From contig NZ_JACDUT010000006.1 in assembly GCF_013761245.1 (NCBI RefSeq), positions 175,813 through 239,812 of the forward strand: DNA of 64,000 nt, written 5' to 3'. The notes beneath the pieces were generated by a model. That model was not told the DNA's origin. It saw nothing but the letters and a program-made list of their open reading frames with translations, and did no database searches. Within the stretch, counting starts at the first letter, position 1. Every line of letters begins with the position of its first letter. Of this stretch, positions 44,169 to 53,495 are shown piece after piece. Source of the DNA: Thermaerobacillus caldiproteolyticus (GTDB taxonomy: Bacteria; Bacillota; Bacilli; Bacillales; Anoxybacillaceae). A program made the translations under genes and the position numbers.

Positions 44169-44813
44169 ATGAAAGGCTACGAAAACATAGGGTTCGAACA
44201 AGAAGACGGCATTGTGAAAAAATATCTACTGACCATTGTTGTAAACGGCGAACCATTCGAAACAATGGTTTGTACGCTTAACTAGTCATTGGTTTCTTGC
44301 TTCCGAGGGTCTTATTGGTTCTGATGCCAATCTCAACTTCGCCTATATTGATGTACACGCAAAGCAACCGATTAACCAGCAGTGTTTTTCGGTTCCTTCT
44401 GCAGGAAAAGCAGACAATTTTATTTGCCCAATGATGTAAAACAGCGATGACGAATAGAAACATTAGGTGGAGCAATGCTTTATCTCATGGAACACTTACA
44501 GTACAGGAGCATCGTTTTCCAACAAATAGGCGGAGTTCATAACGCAGCGCTTTGCGGTGAATCCGAAATCATTGTAGTAAAGTCCGACATCGAAAGACAC
44601 AACGCTCTTGATAAACTTTACAGATATTGCATGATCCAACAAACTAAAATCGTTGCTTTTAGCGGTAGAGTATCTTCTAAAGTATGGTTAAAAGTGCAAA
44701 AAATAGTCGTTGGGATTTTATTGTTCAAAGCCCACTCCACCCCAGTTGTCGGAAGACTTGAGCATAACAGCTGTCGTCTTGATCCGCCATACACTCATCC
44801 AGATTGTGTTTGA
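44169..44813 (+). pseudogene. fdhD: Relic of fdhD, the formate dehydrogenase sulfur-carrier protein gene
   Basis: Three pieces in different frames match FdhD in order: an N-terminal piece with VKKYLLTIVVNGEPFETMVC (44169-44285), a middle piece FLASEGLIGSDANLNFAYID-like (about 44290-44400, broken by stops) and a long C-terminal piece HLQYRSIVFQQIGGVHNAAL … RHNALDKLYRYC … VAFSGRVSSKVWLKV up to 44813. Multiple frameshifts and stops rule out a product. FdhD delivers sulfur to the molybdenum cofactor of formate dehydrogenases. Confidence 0.85.
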
Positions 44814-44852
44814 AAGCGAATTTATGCCACTAATATAAGAGGTGAACGATAT

Positions 44853-45644
44853 TTGCATCCCTTCACATTACATGACATACCTAACGAAATCGTCGATTAT
44901 GTAGGCACAATTAAAAATATTCAATTTCCCAGACAAGGCCACACTTCCGATGTCGGAATGATCGAGAGCCAAAACGGTTGTTATGCTTTAAAACGAACAA
45001 AAGGGGAACGTTTTTGTTTTTATTTATCTCAAGAAGTGCTTGTATTAAACAGCATATCTCACACGAAGCTTCCCGTGCCAAAAGTTCATCAGTTTATTGA
45101 ACAAAAAAATGAAAAGCAATCTTGGGCATTATTCGATTATATTGAAGGAGAAACATTAAGAAGCTCACTATGGAAGGAAAATAACGAAGATAAAAGACTT
45201 GAAATGATTTTTTATTTCGGAAAAACGCTGTCAGAGATCCATTCCACCCCATGCCCACGCGAATTAGTAAAAAATCCATTATGGCTTGACGAAATGTTGG
45301 CACAAGCCGAATACAATCTCCAGCACTATAACGTTGACGGAACAGCAAAGCTTTTAAATAAATTAAAGACAAATCGTCCAAAAGAATGTCAACAAACATT
45401 TATTCACGGCGACTTCACGATTGATAACGTTTTAGTCCGTAACGGAATGATTGTCGGTGTAATCGATTGGAGCGGCGGAGCCTTCGGCGACCCTAGATAT
45501 GATGTGTCTTTAGCAATCCGTCCAAAACGAAAAGCGTTTGATTCCGAACTCGATGTCCATATATTCTTTGAAGGATATGGTGACAAACTTATCAATGAAG
45601 AAGACTATAATTATTTTGCGAATGGATTATATGAATTTTTTTAA
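44853..45644 (+). CDS. Phosphotransferase, aminoglycoside/choline-kinase-like family
   Basis: A 263-aa protein with APH-fold signatures: TFIHGDFTIDNVLVRNGMI (catalytic loop, HGD…N) near residue 188, then GVIDWSGGAFGDPRYDVSLA (metal-binding DW/DP). LFDYIEGETL is the hinge. The TTG start at 44853 has AAGAGGTGA upstream. These kinases phosphorylate aminoglycosides, macrolides or small metabolites; nothing here identifies the substrate, so resistance should not be assumed. Confidence 0.85.
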   Translation: MHPFTLHDIPNEIVDYVGTIKNIQFPRQGHTSDVGMIESQNGCYALKRTKGERFCFYLSQEVLVLNSISHTKLPVPKVHQFIEQKNEKQSWALFDYIEGETLRSSLWKENNEDKRLEMIFYFGKTLSEIHSTPCPRELVKNPLWLDEMLAQAEYNLQHYNVDGTAKLLNKLKTNRPKECQQTFIHGDFTIDNVLVRNGMIVGVIDWSGGAFGDPRYDVSLAIRPKRKAFDSELDVHIFFEGYGDKLINEEDYNYFANGLYEFF

Positions 45645-45740
45645 CAACGTCTCTTGTAAAAATTTCTTTTAAAAAGCCATACATGAATGATCGGATACAC
45701 TTTGTGAAAAAAGAGGAAACATAATGATAAACAGCCTCCA

Positions 45741-46065
45741 ATGTATTTACTATCTTGTTAGCCGATCCTTCTGAAAGACTGGCCAACATATAAACAAGAG
45801 GACGATGCTGTGTGGCCGAAGTAGGTGAGCAGATCATCAAGGACGATGAAACAGTAGAGATTGTGAATATTGCCGTTGCAAAAGAACAGCATGGCAAAAG
45901 GAATCAGAAACATTAATGCTCCATGCCGTTCATCGCAAAGTTACGAGGCTATAAGACCGTTGTGGAAATGCAAACGTGGGACAACTTACTCTTTATCAAA
46001 ATGCGGTCCTGGAGCAACTGGAATTAACATTGATTTCTTTATTAAGCACTACAACTGAAACCGTT
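45741..46065 (+). pseudogene. Relic of a GNAT acetyltransferase gene
   Basis: Broken plus-strand frames keep the family order: LADPSERLANI, GRCCVAEVGEQIIKDDETVE, IVNIAVAKEQHGK (45775-45900), then in further frames AKLRGYKTVVEMQTWDN and LYQNAVLEQLELTLISLLS-like text and DFFIKHYN. The CoA-binding glycine loop is gone. Stops and frameshifts interrupt it. Confidence 0.65.
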
Positions 46066-46209
46066 TACTAATGTAAGATATCTCAAGATTACAATAGACT
46101 AAATAGAAGAAGTAACAAAAACATCCTGAGTTATTTTTCTCCTAAAAGAAGTGACTTTGTATAAAATAATATATTCCTTCTCTAACGGACAGCATAGCGG
46201 AAAAAAGAG

Positions 46210-46262
46210 TTGACACGAAACCAAAAGGTTTCATATACTGAAATACGAAACCTTTTGGTTAC
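46210..46262 (+). promoter_or_regulatory. Promoter and paired palindromic operators of the SRPBCC-arsR operon
   Basis: TTGACA (46210-46215), 18 bp, TATACT (46234-46239). The spacer is filled by the palindrome GAAACCAAAAGGTTTC (46217-46232), and a second one, GAAACCTTTTGGTTAC (46247-46262), lies just after the start point. Across both, AACCAAAAGGTTTC and GAAACCTTTTGGTT form a perfect 14-bp inverted repeat. This is a textbook layout for a repressor; the ArsR protein of the operon is the obvious binder. Confidence 0.8.
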
Positions 46263-46289
46263 ATATTAATCAACATGGAGGTACGTCAT

Positions 46290-46724
46290 ATGCAAGTAAA
46301 TAATCAAAGCAAAGTTCCAGACATCCGAAAAACTGCCGTATTTAATGCGCCGATTCAAAAAGTATGGGAAGCAGTGGCAACTTCAGAAGGTATTGCCGCA
46401 TGGTTTATGCCAAATGATTTTGAGCCAAAAGTTGGACATGAATTCACTTTACAGTCACCTTTTGGACCCTCACCTTGCAAAGTTCTGGAACTCGATCCAC
46501 CTAACCGACTTTCCTTTTCATGGGATACATTCGGTTGGCGTGTTTCTTTTGAATTAAAGGAACTAGATGGAAAAACGGAATTTACACTCATTCATTCTGG
46601 TTGGGGTGAGCCTAATGAGATTATTCCAGCACCGGGGGAAACACACTCAGTAATAAGAAATCGAATGGACAATGGTTGGGAATCTCTTGTTAAAGAGAAA
46701 CTGCGCAAAGTAGTTGAGGCTTAA
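46290..46724 (+). CDS. SRPBCC (AHSA1-like) domain protein
   Basis: A 144-aa protein of the START/Bet v1-like fold: [20 protein letters not shown] at the start, [29 protein letters not shown], and [11 protein letters not shown] near the end, with a C-terminal helix. Proteins of this family are often encoded with an ArsR-type regulator and bind a hydrophobic ligand. The start at 46290 has GGAGG upstream. It overlaps arsR by 1 bp (TAATG), so expression is coupled. Ligand unknown. Confidence 0.88.
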   Translation: MQVNNQSKVPDIRKTAVFNAPIQKVWEAVATSEGIAAWFMPNDFEPKVGHEFTLQSPFGPSPCKVLELDPPNRLSFSWDTFGWRVSFELKELDGKTEFTLIHSGWGEPNEIIPAPGETHSVIRNRMDNGWESLVKEKLRKVVEA

Positions 46725-47098
46725 TGTCAGCCGCGCCAAAGCATGATATTTTTCAAGCAATCGCCGATCCCACTCGACGGAAAATACTTCGACTGCTCGC
46801 TGATAAGAAACTGCCCGTTACGGCAATAAGCAAGCATTTTCCTATGAGCCGTACAGCCGTTTCTAAACATTTGCGCATTTTACTGGAATCGAAACTTGTC
46901 AGTGTGGAGAAGTCAGGAAGGGAGAAGTTATACAAACTCCAACCAGAGGCGCTACTCGAACTTAAGCATTGGCTTTCCTTTTTCGAGCAATTTTGGGACA
47001 ACAAGATTTCAATGCTTAAACACTTTGTGGAAAACGAGGAAGCAGGTAATCTCAATCTCATCATCCCTAAATCCAATGAGGAATCTAAAGATTCGTGA
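46724..47098 (+). CDS. ArsR-family transcriptional repressor
   Basis: A 124-aa winged-helix protein: IFQAIADPTRRKILRLLADK, then VTAISKHFPMSRTAVSKHLR (recognition helix) and LVSVEKSGREKLYKLQPEAL (wing). No cysteine pair of the metal-binding ArsR kind is present, as in the group that accompanies SRPBCC proteins. Second gene of the operon, coupled to the first. It probably represses its own promoter through the palindromes upstream. Confidence 0.9.
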   Translation: MSAAPKHDIFQAIADPTRRKILRLLADKKLPVTAISKHFPMSRTAVSKHLRILLESKLVSVEKSGREKLYKLQPEALLELKHWLSFFEQFWDNKISMLKHFVENEEAGNLNLIIPKSNEESKDS

Positions 47099-47149
47099 CA
47101 AGAAGATTGAACGTGTTGCAAAACACATAATTGATGCATAAAAGATGTA

Positions 47150-47690
47150 AAAAATCCACCGCCTTGGAAAGCAGCTAAAACACAATCCAAGGGGTGGACA
47201 CTAACATGATTCCGCTTTGGTCACTGAACATGCAGTAGATTATGAAATCTCCCTCTTGTATTTGATTTCATTTTCTTTACGACTGCAAATCGAAATGATA
47301 CAGCGGTGGTACCTTAACTACTTTCGTCTTTACAAGAATGGGGCATCGAGTTTGCTCTTAGAGATGAAGCGTATGATAGTGAAAACGTCCGTAAAGTGGC
47401 CGAACAATCCGGAATATTGTTCTTTTCACCAGCTAATCGATGAAATAGTGGTGAGTGAAAAGACGCATATGGCCATGTCATCCGGGTCTTGTTGAAAACC
47501 AGATTAAGAAAGTGGCTATTTGGGTTTCACAATTCGATTGAGCATGTATTCAAAGCATGTATTCAATCAGTTTAAAGAGCAATGAGGTAGAGCAACCACG
47601 CTGGTATGGAGTTCACCGCTATTCACTACACGTGCAGTTATGCATATTTTTGATTTTTCACTCTATTTCACAACACCATCTTTATTATAA
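47150..47690 (+). mobile_element. Decayed insertion-sequence transposase (IS4/IS5-like DDE type)
   Basis: Plus-strand pieces in changing frames: HAVDYEISLL, DFIFFTTANRNDTAVVP, then WGIEFALRDEAYDSENVRKV (the catalytic aspartate region) and SIEHVFKACIQSV, EQPRWYGVHRYSLHVQLCIF at the end. Stops and frameshifts prevent function. The C-terminal part closely resembles the transposase end at 63865-64000, so the two come from the same family. The end is near CAACACCATC (about 47671-47680). Confidence 0.7.
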
Positions 47691-47793
47691 AATGAGTTTA
47701 TTACAAAAAAACGCAGATACTGTTACGTTTATTTTTAGTCATTTCATCTTTTGATGGGAATATATAACATGCAATTCACTGAGGGTAGAAAAC

Positions 47794-48891
47794 ATGGAAA
47801 GAAATTACTCGATTGATTTCATAAAGTTTTTCGCCATCTTCGCTGTTGTATCTATACACACGGCCCCTTTTCTTCATTATAAAAATGAATTTATTGAAGG
47901 AGAAAACATTGGTTTTATAATAAATGTATTTGCTAGATTTGGTGTTCCATATTTCTTTGCTGCTTCCGGTTATTTATTAGGCAAAAAAATTAAAATTACG
48001 AAAAACAAAAACTCTTTCTCGTATATTAAACATTATTTATTGAAAATAGTGAAATTACTTATTAGTTGGACTATTATATACTTTTTATATGATTTATTAA
48101 TACTTGTGATAACATCTTATTTAAATGGTTTACATATAAAATCAGAAGTAATACATTACTTAAACTCTGCTTTCACATTAAGAAGATTGTATTACGGAAT
48201 GACTTACGGTACTTCATTCCATTTATGGTTTCTAATGGCTCTTATGTGGTGTATCGTCATATTATATTTTTTTATCAAAATAAATAAAATTCATTTATTA
48301 CTTGTTTTCAGTGTTATTTTGAATTTCATAGGATTATTCGGTCAATCTTATTCAAGTATATTCAATGTTCCATTACAGACAAGAGATGCTTTGTTTTTTG
48401 GTTTATTCTACGTTACACTCGGCTACTATCTAAGTAAAAAATATGAGGCTCAAACGTTAAGAGTAAGTCCAACACTTCTTTTCATATTATTTATATTGTT
48501 TACCCTATTTCAATTAGTTGAAGCTTATGTACTTGTTAAAAGATTCGGCGGTCCTTGGGGCAACTATTACATTTTCACAATACCATCAACCATTTGTCTT
48601 ATATTAATGGTTATAAATTACCAAAGTTTAGGAAAGGGAACTTTCATAAGTAAAGTTGGACAAAGTTCATTCGGTATATATGTAATCCATCCGTTAATTA
48701 TAAGTTTAACTTATCATGCACTAATTTTTCTTGAAATAGAATATATAACGAGGACTTTGATTTGGAATTTACTTTATTCCCCTATTCTTTTTGTTCTTTC
48801 CTATTTTTTATATCATTTGCTTCAATATTTAAAGGCTATAATATATAATAAAACCCAACAAAAATTAGCAAACATAAGAACTTCTACTTAA
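47794..48891 (+). CDS. Acyltransferase-3 family membrane protein, AT-rich
   Basis: A 365-aa membrane protein with about ten hydrophobic spans. The start MERNYSIDFIKFFAIFAVVS, with the conserved histidine in the following IHTAPF, the VPYFFAASGYLLGKK loop and the C-terminal FGIYVIHPLIISL segment are typical of the acyltransferase-3 family. The gene is visibly AT-richer than its surroundings (runs of AAA/TTA codons) and stands alone between an IS relic and a terminator, so recent acquisition is likely. Acceptor unknown; surface-sugar acylation is the usual role. Confidence 0.85.
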   Translation: MERNYSIDFIKFFAIFAVVSIHTAPFLHYKNEFIEGENIGFIINVFARFGVPYFFAASGYLLGKKIKITKNKNSFSYIKHYLLKIVKLLISWTIIYFLYDLLILVITSYLNGLHIKSEVIHYLNSAFTLRRLYYGMTYGTSFHLWFLMALMWCIVILYFFIKINKIHLLLVFSVILNFIGLFGQSYSSIFNVPLQTRDALFFGLFYVTLGYYLSKKYEAQTLRVSPTLLFILFILFTLFQLVEAYVLVKRFGGPWGNYYIFTIPSTICLILMVINYQSLGKGTFISKVGQSSFGIYVIHPLIISLTYHALIFLEIEYITRTLIWNLLYSPILFVLSYFLYHLLQYLKAIIYNKTQQKLANIRTST

Positions 48892-48965
48892 TTCTAAAAT
48901 TATATTTTAAAGTTTTAGATAAACCTTTAATTATCAAATAGATAGAGAAATTATACAGGTTAATG

Positions 48966-48998
48966 GCACCCCCACCATAAAATGGTGGGGATCAATTT
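48966..48998 (+). terminator. Terminator of the AT-rich acyltransferase
   Basis: CCCCACCAT (48968-48976) pairs with ATGGTGGGG (48980-48988) with a 3-nt loop, followed by ATCAATTTTG. Confidence 0.65.
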
Positions 48999-49821
48999 TG
49001 TAAAGATAGTGTTTAAGCTAGGATATGCATTTTATTAAAGTTTCCTTCATAAATGGCATACATATAGCAAACCTCAAAGTATTCCTATTTAAATCTATCG
49101 TAACCTAGCGGAACACTGTCATCAAAGCAAAGTTTTTAGTTCCATTTTTACCTGATTTTGTATTGAATATACATATCGTTTCGTTGGGTACACTGCAAGA
49201 AATGTCCCAGTGCAAATGGATGAAAACACAAAATGGCGAAAGCGATTCGAGACAATCAGATTGAACAGCACATCCTTCAGGACAGCATGCTGCACGAGAT
49301 TGCCCGTATTCGCCGTGAAATTTCCAAAAAAAGAAGCCACCATCTCCATTCATCAACGGTTAGACTATCAAATTAGCCGCATCTCCCAGACAAAAGCAAG
49401 AACTTCACTTATTAATGGTGTTGACTGACAATAAAAAGATAAAAGTTCTAATGCCATTAGCTGCTCCTCCAGTTAGTAAAAAGTATGGTTGGAGTAAAAA
49501 TAAATATGGTGCTTCATGGCAATTCAACCTTGCAAAAAGCTAACTGTTAGTTGGCCTCCAATTTTTAAACAACTTCATTGTTGTTGAATTTGAGAAAATT
49601 AGTATAGGATATGAAAAATTAAACAACGACTTGACCACCGTTCTAAAAAGCTTGAATGGTGGTATATGTACTTATAAGACCGAAATGAAATAACTTTATT
49701 GTCAATGACCAGACGGAAAAACAAAGCATCGTTCGCCATCATCAGAAACGACGTGTATCTCGATTTTCAATTTATTCTTCTATAAAAATAACTACATTCA
49801 GGTTTCTTTCCAGCGGATCAC
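48999..49821. other. Gene-poor stretch with a VOC/PhnB-like relic
   Basis: No intact gene. From about 49430 to 49543 a plus-strand piece reads KIKVLMPLAAPPVSKKYGWS and NKYGASWQFNLAKS then stop; it is the C-terminus of a VOC/PhnB-like (3-demethylubiquinone-9 methyltransferase-like) protein, with the rest missing. Around 49210-49380 short frames (for example QHILQDSMLHEIARIRREIS) look like a further relic. A hairpin lies at 49637-49664 (CCACCGTTC with GAATGGTGG). Confidence 0.45.
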
Positions 49822-51057
49822 TTATCGAAACAGTTGGGGGATTTGGTGAACTATCGTATAAATGCCCATATATGCCATCACTGCGACAACTACTCCGCCA
49901 AACACCGTCATCCAGAGCGGATGCTTGTAATCTCCGACGATTGTTCGTTTATAGGCAGCTACTAGCATAACCCCTAACGAAATCGGTAACACAAGCCCGT
50001 TTAATGCCCCGACAAAAATCATCGTCTTCACCGGACGACCAACGAAAACAAACACAAACGTAGAAATCACAATAAATAAAACAATCAGCAAGCGATGATA
50101 TTTTTCTAAGGTCGGATGAAAGGTACGAATGAATGACATCGATGTATAAGCGGAACCGACAACGGACGTAATCGCTGCTGCCCACATAACAATACCAAAA
50201 AACTTATACCCTACCTCACCCGCCGCTAAACGAAACACCGAAGCTGGCGGATTCGCTTCATCTAACGTTAGCCCTTGGGCGACAACGCCAAGAGCAGCAA
50301 GAAATAATAAAAGTCTCATTAATGAAGCTACCCCAATCGCAGAGATGGAACTCTGCGTCACTTGTCGCAAGCTGTCTTTTCCCTTAATTCCGGCGTCTAA
50401 CAATCGGTGCCCGCCGGCAAATGTAATATAGCCGCCAACCGTACCTCCAACAAGTGTGACAATCGCCAATAAATCAATGTTCTCAGGCACGAACGTTTTA
50501 ACAGCGGCCTCACCGAGCGGAGGTTTCGCGGTCCATACGACATAAAGCGTCAATCCAATCATCACAATGCCTAACCATTGCGTAAAGCGATCCATCATTT
50601 TTCCTGCTTCACGAACAAGAAAAATCGCAATAGCAACGACCGCACTAATGACCGCTCCCGTTTTCGGTGACAGCCCAAAAAGGACGTTAATCCCTAATCC
50701 AGCGCCACCGATATTGCCAATATTGAACGCTAATCCGCCAATCAGAATCAGGCCTGCTAACATATATCCTAATCCCGGTAAAACGTCATTAGCAATGTCT
50801 TGCGCCCGCTTTTCCGATACAGCAATAATGCGCCATATGTTCGCTTGCGCTCCGATATCAAGAATAATAGAAACAAGAATGACAAAGCCAAAACTAGCGG
50901 CAAGCTGTTGTGTAAATACGGTCGTTTGTGTTAAAAAACCTGGTCCAATAGCTGACGTGGCCATTAAGAAAACAGCCCCAGCCAACACTCCGATATTTGA
51001 TGAGCCCTTCTTCGCAATGGATATAGTCTTTTTCTCCGTTTCACGCTCGACACTCAC
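49822..51057 (-). CDS. NRAMP-fold transporter of the 5-oxoproline cluster (YcsG type)
   Basis: A 411-aa carrier with eleven hydrophobic spans. The first helix reads ATSAIGPGFLTQTTVFTQQL: the metal-binding DPGN motif of NRAMP metal transporters is replaced by GPGF, and no MPH motif is seen in the sixth helix (VGGTVGGYITFAGGHRLLD). So manganese/iron transport is doubtful. It is last in the pxpB-pxpC-pxpA operon, where B. subtilis has ycsG; uptake of 5-oxoproline or a related substrate is an inference from context. GTG start with GGGGAGGA upstream. Confidence 0.88.
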   Translation of the reverse strand: MSVERETEKKTISIAKKGSSNIGVLAGAVFLMATSAIGPGFLTQTTVFTQQLAASFGFVILVSIILDIGAQANIWRIIAVSEKRAQDIANDVLPGLGYMLAGLILIGGLAFNIGNIGGAGLGINVLFGLSPKTGAVISAVVAIAIFLVREAGKMMDRFTQWLGIVMIGLTLYVVWTAKPPLGEAAVKTFVPENIDLLAIVTLVGGTVGGYITFAGGHRLLDAGIKGKDSLRQVTQSSISAIGVASLMRLLLFLAALGVVAQGLTLDEANPPASVFRLAAGEVGYKFFGIVMWAAAITSVVGSAYTSMSFIRTFHPTLEKYHRLLIVLFIVISTFVFVFVGRPVKTMIFVGALNGLVLPISLGVMLVAAYKRTIVGDYKHPLWMTVFGGVVVAVMAYMGIYTIVHQIPQLFR

Positions 51058-51075
51058 TTTTCCTATCCTCCCCTA

Positions 51076-51837
51076 CTAGTCGCTGAAAGGTCTAATCTCA
51101 ACACCTGCGTCCTGCAATGTTTCATAGAGTTGTTTCGCAAATATAACAGCTTTTGCTCCATCTCCATGAATGCAAACTGTCTCCGCTTCAATGGAAACAT
51201 CAATGCCTTGTAACGAACGAACGCGTCCTTCTTGAACCATTCTCATCACTTGACGAACTGCTTCACGTTCATCGGCAATGAGCGCATTCGGATCGCTTCG
51301 TTGTGTCAGTGAACCGTCTTGTTGGTACGTACGGTCGGCAAATACTTCACTTGCTGTTTTTAAACCGATTTTCTTACCAGCCGTAATTAATTCACTCCCC
51401 GCTAATCCATACAAGATTAATGTCGGATCAATATCATACACCGCCTTGGCAATGGCTTCAGCAAGTGGCACATCTTTTGCAGACATATTGTATAAAGCAC
51501 CGTGCGGCTTCACATGCGTCAGTTCCCCCCCTTCCGCTTTAACAAATGCGGATAACGCCCCCACTTGATACACGACATACGCGTATACTTCATCTGGAGT
51601 AACATCGATGTTTCTACGACCAAATCCAAGCAAATCGGGAAAACCGGGATGCGCTCCGACCGCAATTCCTCTCGAAAGCGCCATCTGTACCGTTTTCCGC
51701 ATCACAATAGGGTCCCCAGCATGGAATCCGCAGGCAATATTAACGGAAGTCACATAGTCCAAAATCGCTTCCTCTTCACCAATCCGATACGCGCCAAAAC
51801 TTTCGCCGAAATCGCAATTGATATCAATTCGCGCCAC
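51076..51837 (-). CDS. pxpA: 5-oxoprolinase subunit A (LamB/YcsF family)
   Basis: A 253-aa protein of the LamB/YcsF family: [19 protein letters not shown] at the start, [20 protein letters not shown] with the metal-binding [21 protein letters not shown] [17 protein letters not shown], and [11 protein letters not shown]. PxpA, B and C together cleave 5-oxoproline to glutamate with ATP. GTG start at 51837 with GGAGGGAGA upstream. It overlaps pxpC by 14 bp. Confidence 0.93.
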   Translation of the reverse strand: MARIDINCDFGESFGAYRIGEEEAILDYVTSVNIACGFHAGDPIVMRKTVQMALSRGIAVGAHPGFPDLLGFGRRNIDVTPDEVYAYVVYQVGALSAFVKAEGGELTHVKPHGALYNMSAKDVPLAEAIAKAVYDIDPTLILYGLAGSELITAGKKIGLKTASEVFADRTYQQDGSLTQRSDPNALIADEREAVRQVMRMVQEGRVRSLQGIDVSIEAETVCIHGDGAKAVIFAKQLYETLQDAGVEIRPFSD

Positions 51838-52810
51838 GTATCTCCCTCCATTTTTGATCAATGATTGTTTTCCATCGGTTCATCTCCCGCTCGCGTTCAA
51901 TGTACAGCTGTTGCGCTTCTTCGAATTTCGCTTTTTGAAACTGAATCACATCCCCGGGACGCGCCTGGGCTAATATCGGCAAGTCAACGGAAATCACTTG
52001 GGCGATACGCGGATACCCCCCTGTTGTTTGCCGATCCGCCATTAAAATAATCGGTTGACCGTCTTTCGGCACTTGAATCGTTCCAAATGTGACTGCTTCT
52101 GACACCATTTCCTGCTCCGTGTTTCGTTCAAGCACCTGTCCTTGCAAACGATAGCCCATCCGATCAGATTGTGTTGTGATTTTATAAGGAGATGTAAAAA
52201 AATAATGGATACTTTCGTTTGTAAACGTGGCATACTCTATTCCTTCCGTCACTCGAATGGTCCTTTTCTTTCCATAAATATAGACGCGTGCAGAAACAGC
52301 AATCCCCCAGTTGACACGGTGTGGAAAAATAGGTCGGTCACTAGAACGCAATAACAACATATCTCCTTTTCGCAACGCCCTTCCATGCAACCCGCCAATT
52401 TGTGCTTGTAAATAAGTAGAGCGGCTGTTCATGATGAGCGGAATGTCAAGCCCACCTGCAAATGCAATATAAGCTCGATATCCGTTCCGACACGCTCCAA
52501 TCGAAAGAACACTACCACTTTTGACGAACAAAGGTTTCCATAATGAAACTTGCTCATCATTTAATGTACAGGAAAAGTCGCCACCGCAAATCGCAATGAG
52601 GGCGTCTTTTTCAAAACGAAGCGTAGGTCCAAGCATTGTCACTTCTAATGTCGCCTCATGGGCTTCATTTCCGACTAGGAAGTTCGCAATACGGCTGGCA
52701 AATGAGTCCATCGCTCCACTCACAGACACTCCATCTTTTTGAAATCCCCACCTCCCTAAGTCTTGAATGGTTGTCAACAACCCGCTATGAATGACATGAA
52801 TCGCGTTCAT
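51824..52810 (-). CDS. pxpC: 5-oxoprolinase subunit C (KipA family)
   Basis: A 328-aa biotin-dependent-carboxyltransferase-fold protein: [76 protein letters not shown] and [18 protein letters not shown] are family motifs. The start at 52810 ([12 protein letters not shown]) is chosen because the frame extends far upstream into pxpB without signals; GGATGTGG precedes it. Overlaps pxpB by 26 bp. Confidence 0.93.
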   Translation of the reverse strand: MNAIHVIHSGLLTTIQDLGRWGFQKDGVSVSGAMDSFASRIANFLVGNEAHEATLEVTMLGPTLRFEKDALIAICGGDFSCTLNDEQVSLWKPLFVKSGSVLSIGACRNGYRAYIAFAGGLDIPLIMNSRSTYLQAQIGGLHGRALRKGDMLLLRSSDRPIFPHRVNWGIAVSARVYIYGKKRTIRVTEGIEYATFTNESIHYFFTSPYKITTQSDRMGYRLQGQVLERNTEQEMVSEAVTFGTIQVPKDGQPIILMADRQTTGGYPRIAQVISVDLPILAQARPGDVIQFQKAKFEEAQQLYIEREREMNRWKTIIDQKWREIRGAN

Positions 52811-53495
52811 CATTCCACATCCTATAATCTTCTTCAGTGATAGGTTGAAATCGGACAATATCTCCCGCACGCAATAAGCTTGGTTCTGGATCGTGTGGAC
52901 GAAATAAAGAAAGAGGCGTTCTCCCAATGATTTGCCATCCACCGGGAGTTGAAAGGGGATAAATTCCCGTTTGATTCCCGGCAATTCCCACAGAACCAGC
53001 CGGCACGGCTATGCGAGGTGTCGCCCGGCGCGGTGTCGCAATGTCTAGAGATAGTCCCCCTAAATACGCAAACCCCGGGGCAAAACCAATCATAAACACT
53101 TTGTACGTGCCATGGGAGTGAACATTGATTACTTCTTGTTCGGTCAATCCGTGATACTCAGCCACATCCGGTAAATCGGGACCAAAATTCCCGCCGTAAC
53201 AAACGGGGATAACAATCGTTCGTTCTGGCACAGGAGGCACTTCCTGTTCGAGCCGCTCTAATGCTGTTTGCAGCCTTTCGCACATTCGCTCATACGCTCC
53301 AACAAAAAGTGGGTCATAGTAAATGGTGAGAGAAGAAAAGGTCGGCACAATATCCACGATTCCTTCCCAACGTTGTTTTTGGAGCATCAACGTGAATTGA
53401 TGAACTCGCTCATTCACCTGTTCGCTCACTTCATGGAAAAATCGAATCGTAAGGGCATTTTCGCTTAATGGAAACATCGTATACTTCACATTCAT
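52785..53495 (-). CDS. pxpB: 5-oxoprolinase subunit B (KipI family)
   Basis: A 236-aa protein. Family motifs: MFPLSENALTIRFFHEVSEQ, VPVCYGG-type VIPVCYGGNFGPDLPDVA, FMIGFAPGFAYLGGL and RIAVPAGSVGIAGNQTGIYP, TPGGWQIIGRTP. In B. subtilis KipI also inhibits the sporulation kinase KinA; whether this protein does is not visible. AAGGAAGGG precedes the ATG; it overlaps the regulator gene by 4 bp. Confidence 0.93.
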   Translation of the reverse strand: MNVKYTMFPLSENALTIRFFHEVSEQVNERVHQFTLMLQKQRWEGIVDIVPTFSSLTIYYDPLFVGAYERMCERLQTALERLEQEVPPVPERTIVIPVCYGGNFGPDLPDVAEYHGLTEQEVINVHSHGTYKVFMIGFAPGFAYLGGLSLDIATPRRATPRIAVPAGSVGIAGNQTGIYPLSTPGGWQIIGRTPLSLFRPHDPEPSLLRAGDIVRFQPITEEDYRMWNDERDSCHS

